Assembly (NCBI GenBank): GCA_015904045.1
Contig: JABMDG010000343.1
Span: 1-5,527 of the forward strand
Direction of reading: 5' to 3'
DNA: 5,527 nt
Source of the DNA: Nitrospira sp.
GTDB lineage: Bacteria; Nitrospirota; Nitrospiria; Nitrospirales; Nitrospiraceae
Shown: one piece after another, positions 1 through 4,670 of the stretch
Position numbering within the stretch: the first letter of the stretch is position 1
Layout of the letters: each line of letters begins with the position of its first letter
Program-made: the position numbers and the translations under genes
The notes under the pieces: model-generated
Told to the model about the DNA's origin: nothing
Seen by the model: only the letters and a program-made list of their open reading frames with translations
Database searches by the model: none

Positions 1-1
1 G

Positions 2-895
2 ACACAGGATCGTGACGACATCAAATACCACTACGACGTCGGTAACGAGTTCTATCGCCTCTGGCTTGATGACCGCATGATCTACTCATGCGCCTACTTT
101 CAAACCGGCGGGGAAACGATCCATGCTGCACAACGTGCCAAACTCGATCACGTCTGCCGCAAACTCCGGCTGCGGTCCGGCGAGCGGCTGCTCGATATCG
201 GATGCGGCTGGGGTGGGTTGATCCTGCACGCGGCGGAGCACTTCGGAGTGCGCGCCGTCGGCATTACACTATCGGAGAACCAATTGGCGCTTGCGAAGGA
301 GCGCATCGCAGCCGCCGGCTTGAATGGACGCGTCGAGGCACTCTTGCTGGACTATCGCGATGCACCGGACCGGTTCGGAGCGGCCTCGTTCGATAAGGTA
401 TCCAGCATCGGCATGTTCGAGCATGTCGGCCAGACAAATTTCTCCGCCTACTTCGGCGCCGTTCGGGGCATGCTGCGCGATCGTGGACTGTTCCTAAACC
501 ACGGCATCACTTCGTCCGACGCCAACGGGCACACGGTCGGTTCCGGGATCAGTGCTTTCATGGACACGTACGTCTTTCCGCACACCGAGCTCCCGCACCT
601 GCACCTGGTCATCCACGAGATGGCCGCGCAGAACTTCGAAGTGTGCGATGTTGAAAGCTTGCGCCCCCACTACGCCCGCACGCTCGCACAGTGGTCCCAC
701 CGGTTGGAAGCGCGACTGGACGCTGCGCGCCGATTGGTCGGCGACAAGACCCTCCGTATTTGGCGCGCATACCTGGCAGGCTCGTCTGTCGGCTTCGCCC
801 AAGGGTGGCTGAATGTGTATCAAGTACTGGCCAGCCGCCAGGAGGCAGCCGGCCCGACCGAGCTACCGCTGACGCGTGCATGGATGTACGAGTAA
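2..895 (+). CDS. cfa: Cyclopropane-fatty-acyl-phospholipid synthase, 5'-truncated by the window edge
   Basis: This is the C-terminal 297 residues of a SAM-dependent enzyme that adds a methylene bridge across cis double bonds of phospholipid acyl chains at the membrane surface. The frame is open from base 2, well before the first in-window ATG at 77, and already encodes family sequence (YHYDVGNEFY, fragment residues 9-18), so the true start lies upstream. By comparison with E. coli Cfa (382 aa) about 100-110 residues are missing. Visible landmarks are the YSCAYF segment (Cys30, matching E. coli Cys139), SAM motif I DIGCGWGG (65-72), MFEHVG (Glu140), NHGI (His167 and Ile169) and HYARTL (Tyr224). 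These match the bicarbonate-binding and active-site set Cys139, Glu239, His266, Ile268 and Tyr317, so the enzyme looks active. It converges on hemY. A broader mycolic-acid/Cfa-family methyltransferase is the only real alternative. Confidence 0.93.
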   Translation, partial: TQDRDDIKYHYDVGNEFYRLWLDDRMIYSCAYFQTGGETIHAAQRAKLDHVCRKLRLRSGERLLDIGCGWGGLILHAAEHFGVRAVGITLSENQLALAKERIAAAGLNGRVEALLLDYRDAPDRFGAASFDKVSSIGMFEHVGQTNFSAYFGAVRGMLRDRGLFLNHGITSSDANGHTVGSGISAFMDTYVFPHTELPHLHLVIHEMAAQNFEVCDVESLRPHYARTLAQWSHRLEARLDAARRLVGDKTLRIWRAYLAGSSVGFAQGWLNVYQVLASRQEAAGPTELPLTRAWMYE

Positions 896-918
896 GCGAA
901 GATGAACGGAGATGGCCG

Positions 919-2397
919 TTACGCGTCAGTTCCTTCCCTCACGCGCAGCGGGTCTGGGGCATTCGAGAGATGCCGCACGATCTGATCAGCCGCCAGGGCT
1001 CCGTCGCGAATGCAATCGGGAATACCGACTCCCCGATACCCGGCGCCCGTGAGGACTAAGCCGGGATAACGACTCAAGGCCGCCTCCAGCTGTGCCAGCC
1101 GATGCAGATGCCCCAGCGTATATTGCGGCATGGCTTTCCACCACCGGTTCACTTCGACATACGTCGGGTTCGCCGTGATTCCGCAGAGCGCCGAGAGTTC
1201 GGCGCGGACTTTGGCTACCAACTCGGTATCGTTCAACTGAAGAATCGCCTCTCGCCCAACGCCACCCACATAACAACGAATCAGAACTTGTCCGGCGGGA
1301 GCCCGATGCGGCCACTTTAGGGACGTCCAGGTTGCGGCAATCAGATCGCGACCTTGGATGCGAGGAACGATAAAGCCAAATCCTTCAACGACCCCCATCA
1401 CCAGTTGTTCCGGATAGGCCATCGCGATCGTGGCCGTCGACGCATAGGGAATCATCTCCAGGAGTCCTCCGGCAATTGGCGTCAGCGGCCGTAAGAGGTC
1501 CGCCGAGACATAGGCCGGCGTCGCCAAGACAACAGCTTCTGCAGAACACGATGATCCGTCCTCGAGAATGAGGTCGTACATCCATCGGCCCGGCTGATGC
1601 GACCTCACCCGCAACGCCTCGACGCGACAGGCTAATCGGCACTCCACCCCTTGCTGCTCCAACCGCGCTCTTAGCGATGTCACCAGATCACTGAGGCCGT
1701 TTTTGAGACTGACGAACATCGTCCGTCTGGGCCCGTTCCGGGAGAGCGGCGGCGCCTGCTTTTTCTCGGCCGTCATTCCTCGAATGATGCTGCCGTGACG
1801 CTGTTCCAGTTCGAAAAATCGTGGAAAGGTGGCCTTGAGGCTCAATTGTTCAGCATCGCCGGCGTAGATCCCCGCCATCAGCGGTTCCAGCACACGCTCG
1901 AAGGCTTGCGCGCCGAATCGCCGGCGGAAGAAGGAAGCCAACGACTCATCGCCATCCGACGGCCCGCGGGGGATCAGCACGTCCATCCCCATCCGCACGA
2001 GACCCGTCCAACTGAGCAATCCGCTGCGGAGAAAGGGCCCCAGCTGTTTCGGCACGAAGGACACAAGCCCCTCGGGCAATTCGTGGAGCCGCCCGCCGTG
2101 TAGCACGAACGCTTTCTTGCCCGTTTCATTCGTATTAATCAGTTGATCGGTGAGCCCCAACTTCTCGCACAGTTCGAGGCCGGCTTGTTTTTGGGAAAGA
2201 AAGGAATCGGGACCGGCCTCGGTGACCAGATCGCCGATTCGATGCGTGACGATCTTTCCGCCCCAAGCGGAGTCGGCTTCGAGCACCGTGCATTGGAGAG
2301 CAAGTCCCTTTGCCACGGCTTTTTCTTGCAAGGCAAAAGCTGTCGCCAGACCGGAAATGCCACCGCCGACGATGACGACTGTGCGGGGACGGCTCAC
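919..2397 (-). CDS. hemY: Oxygen-dependent protoporphyrinogen (or coproporphyrinogen III) oxidase
   Basis: This is a 492-aa FAD-dependent oxidase of late heme synthesis (HemY/PPOX family, also annotated hemG). It removes six electrons from a porphyrinogen using O2 and is usually membrane-associated. The N-terminal dinucleotide-binding motif GGGISG is at residues 11-16, and Glu40, ending the second beta strand (VLE), should hold the FAD ribose. GPDSFL (62-67) and the family segment EPLMAGIYAGD (171-181) follow, and the C-terminal FAD motif GYRGVGIPDCI spans 453-463. Length is normal for the family. The start is GTG, overlapping the hemH TGA as GTGA. No Shine-Dalgarno sequence is visible before it and the next in-frame Met is residue 136, so translation is probably coupled to hemH. 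Whether the substrate is protoporphyrinogen IX or coproporphyrinogen III cannot be read from this protein alone; the neighbouring HemH favours protoporphyrinogen. Confidence 0.94.
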   Translation of the reverse strand: MSRPRTVVIVGGGISGLATAFALQEKAVAKGLALQCTVLEADSAWGGKIVTHRIGDLVTEAGPDSFLSQKQAGLELCEKLGLTDQLINTNETGKKAFVLHGGRLHELPEGLVSFVPKQLGPFLRSGLLSWTGLVRMGMDVLIPRGPSDGDESLASFFRRRFGAQAFERVLEPLMAGIYAGDAEQLSLKATFPRFFELEQRHGSIIRGMTAEKKQAPPLSRNGPRRTMFVSLKNGLSDLVTSLRARLEQQGVECRLACRVEALRVRSHQPGRWMYDLILEDGSSCSAEAVVLATPAYVSADLLRPLTPIAGGLLEMIPYASTATIAMAYPEQLVMGVVEGFGFIVPRIQGRDLIAATWTSLKWPHRAPAGQVLIRCYVGGVGREAILQLNDTELVAKVRAELSALCGITANPTYVEVNRWWKAMPQYTLGHLHRLAQLEAALSRYPGLVLTGAGYRGVGIPDCIRDGALAADQIVRHLSNAPDPLRVREGTDA

Positions 2398-3344
2398 GAT
2401 GGAAGGCAGAGTGACGATTCGTGGGCGGCCAGGATATCGAGCAAGGTGTCGACCAGAGCCGGCTGGTCGTTCAACATGGCGATCCGCTCAAGCTGCATAC
2501 CCTTGCCGGAGGCCAATTGCTTTAACTCAATGTCGATATCGTACAGGGTTTCCACATGGTCGCAGATAAATCCGATGGGAGCCACCAGCACATGCCGATG
2601 TCCCGACTGATGCAGGGTGTCGAGCGTCGCCTCGACGGTCGGCCCCAACCAGGGCTCATTGGATCGCCCTTGGCTCTGATAGGCAAAAACCGTCGGCTGG
2701 GTTCCCAAACAGGCCGTTACGGCTTCGACCGTTCCCCGGACCTCTTCGGGATAGGGATCCTTCATCGCCACGATTCGCTCCGGCAGACTGTGCGCCGTAA
2801 ACAGGACCGGTACGGTCGGACGCACCTCGGCCGGAAATGTCGACAGTGCCTGCCGGATACTGTTGACGATCGCCGCAATCAGTTTGGGATGCCGGTTCCA
2901 CCCGCCGACGTACGTGACCGGCACCGTGCTCTGAAAGGCCGACCGCGCGTCTTCAACCTTCTTACGGTAGGCGCCGGTACTCAGCGACGACTGTTGCGGC
3001 GCCATGCAGATACCGATGATATGTTCAGGCTGTTCTGCCAGAAGTTCGGCGTAGGTCTCCTTGATGAACGGATGCCAATGCCGCAGGCCCACGTATACAC
3101 GATAGCGGCCATGGCTCGATGCGTTCAGCCGTTGTTCCAGTTTTTTCGCCAGACTCTGTGTGATGCCGACCGCGGGAGACTTCCCGCCCGTGGCCCGATA
3201 GCGTTCCCGAATCTCCTCGACGAGAGCCGGCGGCGTAGGACGCCCGCCCCGCACATCGAGCAAAAAAGGCTCGACGTTCTCCAGGCAGTCCGGCCCGCCC
3301 ATGGCCATCAGGAGAACCGCGGTAGGACGCGTTCGTTCAGACAT
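2394..3344 (-). CDS. hemH: Ferrochelatase
   Basis: This 316-aa ferrochelatase inserts Fe2+ into the porphyrin ring as the terminal heme step. The two family hallmarks are present: the catalytic His185 in FTAHSLPERI (182-191) and Glu265 in CDHVETLYDID (261-271). Near the N-terminus, MGGP (15-18) puts Met15 where human ferrochelatase has Met76 and Bacillus subtilis has Tyr13, which suggests a protoporphyrin-type enzyme. There is no C-terminal cysteine cluster of the [2Fe-2S] kind. I chose the ATG at 3344 because GAGGA lies just upstream and the protein then begins MSERTRP directly before the first core strand. An ATG at 3392 is in frame, but its extra 16 residues translate a 7-bp tandem repeat and look non-coding. 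The stop overlaps the hemY GTG by 4 bp, while hemE lies 175 bp upstream on the same strand. Confidence 0.96.
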   Translation of the reverse strand: MSERTRPTAVLLMAMGGPDCLENVEPFLLDVRGGRPTPPALVEEIRERYRATGGKSPAVGITQSLAKKLEQRLNASSHGRYRVYVGLRHWHPFIKETYAELLAEQPEHIIGICMAPQQSSLSTGAYRKKVEDARSAFQSTVPVTYVGGWNRHPKLIAAIVNSIRQALSTFPAEVRPTVPVLFTAHSLPERIVAMKDPYPEEVRGTVEAVTACLGTQPTVFAYQSQGRSNEPWLGPTVEATLDTLHQSGHRHVLVAPIGFICDHVETLYDIDIELKQLASGKGMQLERIAMLNDQPALVDTLLDILAAHESSLCLPS

Positions 3345-3354
3345 CGTTCCTCGT
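3336..3354 (-). promoter_or_regulatory. Ribosome binding site and start of hemH
   Basis: Read on the minus strand, GAGGAACG immediately precedes the ATG at 3344-3342. The AGGA core sits about three bases before the start codon, which is short but usable. It fixes the hemH start in preference to the in-frame ATG 48 bp upstream. The Shine-Dalgarno bases are part of the fourth unit of the 7-bp tandem repeat covering 3348-3375. Confidence 0.6.
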
Positions 3355-3375
3355 CGCTCGTATCTCGTATCTCGT
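3348..3375 (-). repeat. Four tandem 7-bp ACGAGNN units ending at the hemH start
   Basis: On the minus strand the 28 bases read ACGAGAT, ACGAGAT, ACGAGCG, ACGAGGA, followed by ACG and then the hemH ATG. The first two units are identical; the third and fourth differ only in their last two bases. The unit length is not a multiple of three, which argues against this stretch being coding. The fourth unit contains the GAGGA used as the hemH ribosome binding site. Confidence 0.85.
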
Positions 3376-3388
3376 AAAGTGCAGGAAG

Positions 3389-3403
3389 CCAAAATAGTTT
3401 TGG
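3389..3403. other. Perfect 6-bp dyad in the hemE-hemH spacer
   Basis: CCAAAA (3389-3394) and TTTTGG (3398-3403) are exact reverse complements around a TAG centre, giving a 15-bp dyad 45-59 bases before the hemH start. As RNA it would be a weak, AT-rich hairpin without a following U-run, so it is not a convincing terminator. It could be an operator half-site pair, but I recognise no known regulator site in it. Confidence 0.5.
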
Positions 3404-3484
3404 ATTGAAAGTTTCACGCTTCGAGCTTGACGTTAGAGCAACGTGTCTCACGCAACGCGGAACCAGCAACCAGTACCCTGCATG

Positions 3485-3515
3485 ACGAGATACGCTTCAC
3501 GAATGACGCTTCACG
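3485..3515 (-). repeat. Two tandem 14-bp units after hemE
   Basis: On the minus strand, CGTGAAGCGTCATT (3515-3502) is followed directly by CGTGAAGCGTATCT (3501-3488) and a further CGT. The first ten bases of the two units are identical. The repeat begins five bases past the hemE stop. Its CGTATCTCGT (3494-3485) is the exact reverse complement of ACGAGATACG in the 7-bp repeats near hemH, so the two repeat blocks form a 10-bp inverted pair at either end of the spacer. A related word, AAGCGTGAAAC, occurs at about 3422-3412. The rest of the 175-bp spacer holds no gene and no clear terminator. Confidence 0.75.
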
Positions 3516-3519
3516 TTCC

Positions 3520-4545
3520 CTAACGTTGGCTGAGTTTGTGGACCATGTCGATCGTCGCGGCGACATGATCGACCGGCGTCGAGGGAAGAATCCCGTGCCC
3601 AAGATTGAAGATATGGCCTGCGCGGCCTCCCGCTCGTCTCAGAATGTCCTCGACCCGCCGCTCAATTTCATGGATTGGCGCGAACAACACGAGCGGGTCC
3701 AGGTTGCCCTGCACCGCGCGATCGTGCCCGACCATTGTCCAGGCCTCATCCAGATGGACCCGCCAGTCAATTCCGATCACGTCCCCTCCCGCCTCGCGCA
3801 TCTGCCGGAGAATGGCCGTCGTGCCGGTGCCAAAATGAATCAGCGGAACGCCTTCGCGCTTGAGCCCTTCGAAAATCAACTGGACGTGCGGCATCACATA
3901 TTCCGCGTAATCTCCGGCCGAGAGACACCCGACCCAACTGTCAAACAGCTGAACGGCTTGAGCACCTGCCTTGATTTGCCGCCTGAGATACCCGGTAATG
4001 ACCCGCGCGAACTTATCCATGAGCTTATGCCAGGCCGTGGGATCGCTATACATCATCTGTTTCGTGTGGAGATAGTTGCGCGACCCTCCGCCTTCGATTG
4101 CGTAGCTGGCGAGCGTGAACGGGGCGCCCGCGAAGCCGATCAACGGGACGCGCCCATTGAGCGCGCGCCGGGTTTGCCGGATTGCTTCGGCCACATAGTC
4201 AAGCTCACCCCCATCAATGACCTTCAGCCGCTCCACCGCCGCACGGTCCCGGACCGGATTGTGGATGACCGGCCCCTCGCCTTGTGCAAATTCTAACGTG
4301 AGGCCCATGGGCTCCAGGGGGAGGAGAATGTCAGCGAAAATGATCGCGGCATCGAGCGGAAATCGGTCGATCGGCTGGAGTGTCACCTGCGCGGCCAACT
4401 CCGGTGTCTTGCACATCTCGAGAATCGAATGTTTGGCCCGCAGAGTCCGGTACTCGGCCATGTAGCGCCCCGCTTGGCGCATGAACCACACCGGAGTGCA
4501 GTCGACCGGTTCGCGACGGCACGCTCTGAGAAAACGATCGTTCAT
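3520..4545 (-). CDS. hemE: Uroporphyrinogen decarboxylase
   Basis: This 341-aa cytoplasmic enzyme removes the four acetate carboxyls of uroporphyrinogen III to give coproporphyrinogen III, and needs no cofactor. Signature 1, PVWFMRQAGRY, is at residues 18-28 with substrate-binding Arg23 and Arg27. The essential Asp72 is in FADIL (70-74). Signature 2, GFAGAPFTLASYAIEGG, spans 137-153 and includes Tyr148. Ser203 is in FDSW, and His317 is in NLGHGI near the C-terminus. Length and order are typical of the family. The ATG at 4545 places signature 1 at the usual distance from the N-terminus; no other in-frame start fits, as the next Met is residue 22 inside the signature. There is no Shine-Dalgarno sequence ahead of it, but a good promoter lies directly upstream, so the mRNA may be leaderless. 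It is the first gene of the hemE-hemH-hemY set and is divergent from the desaturase. Confidence 0.97.
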   Translation of the reverse strand: MNDRFLRACRREPVDCTPVWFMRQAGRYMAEYRTLRAKHSILEMCKTPELAAQVTLQPIDRFPLDAAIIFADILLPLEPMGLTLEFAQGEGPVIHNPVRDRAAVERLKVIDGGELDYVAEAIRQTRRALNGRVPLIGFAGAPFTLASYAIEGGGSRNYLHTKQMMYSDPTAWHKLMDKFARVITGYLRRQIKAGAQAVQLFDSWVGCLSAGDYAEYVMPHVQLIFEGLKREGVPLIHFGTGTTAILRQMREAGGDVIGIDWRVHLDEAWTMVGHDRAVQGNLDPLVLFAPIHEIERRVEDILRRAGGRAGHIFNLGHGILPSTPVDHVAATIDMVHKLSQR

Positions 4546-4553
4546 GGATGGGC

Positions 4554-4583
4554 ATTCTAGAGATGGGCGGCCGAGCCTGTCAA
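4554..4583 (-). promoter_or_regulatory. Predicted sigma-70-type promoter of hemE
   Basis: On the minus strand, a consensus TTGACA (4583-4578) is separated by 18 bases from TAGAAT (4559-4554), which matches TATAAT at five of six positions. The usual distance from the -10 box puts the transcription start near 4547, zero to four bases before the hemE ATG at 4545. This is a match by eye and there are no expression data behind it. Confidence 0.55.
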
Positions 4584-4606
4584 ATTGGCGCCCGGGGAGC
4601 TAATAG

Positions 4607-4634
4607 TGGACAAGCGGATTTCTTGCTGTACAAT
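4607..4634 (+). promoter_or_regulatory. Predicted sigma-70-type promoter of the desaturase
   Basis: TGGACA (4607-4612) and TACAAT (4629-4634) are separated by 16 bases, each one mismatch from the -35 and -10 consensus. Transcription would start near 4641 and leave a leader of about 27 bases that contains the ribosome binding site at 4656-4660. The -35 box lies 23 bp from that of the divergent hemE promoter. The bases between them include the overlapping palindromes GGCGCC and CCCGGG (4587-4596). Confidence 0.5.
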
Positions 4635-4655
4635 AAATCAGGTCTTGGCCGACGT

Positions 4656-4670
4656 GGAGGTAACGGTATG
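4656..4670 (+). promoter_or_regulatory. Ribosome binding site and start of the desaturase
   Basis: GGAGG at 4656-4660 is followed by seven bases and then the ATG at 4668. This is a textbook Shine-Dalgarno sequence at good spacing, and it decides the start of a gene whose stop lies beyond the window. Confidence 0.85.

Noticed and set aside
77..895. Complete cfa gene starting at ATG 77
   Set aside because: The frame is open to the window edge and the bases before 77 encode conserved Cfa-family sequence, so the gene starts upstream of the window.
2143..2610. Plus-strand open frames across the hemH/hemY junction
   Set aside because: They are antisense to two well-supported genes and their translations show no recognisable protein features.
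2556..3377. Plus-strand 273-codon open frame opposite hemH
   Set aside because: It is a shadow of the intact ferrochelatase gene: an Arg/Pro/His-rich translation with no motif.
3345..3392. An N-terminal extension of HemH starting at the ATG at 3392
   Set aside because: The extra 16 residues translate a 7-bp tandem repeat, ferrochelatases normally start close to the first strand, and a GAGGA sequence precedes the ATG at 3344.
3389..3403. Rho-independent terminator between hemE and hemH
   Set aside because: The hairpin would have only two G:C pairs in six and no U-run follows on the minus strand.
3348..3515. CRISPR array
   Set aside because: Repeat units are only 7 and 14 bp, directly adjacent without unique spacers, and no cas gene is present.
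3345..3519. A separate hemH promoter or a small RNA in the spacer
   Set aside because: I tried several -35/-10 pairings on the minus strand and none came close to consensus at 16-18 bp spacing; no RNA family fold is recognised.
3427..4296. Plus-strand 289-codon open frame opposite hemE
   Set aside because: It lies antisense to a complete hemE with all catalytic residues, has no recognisable protein features, and long antisense frames are expected in GC-rich genes.
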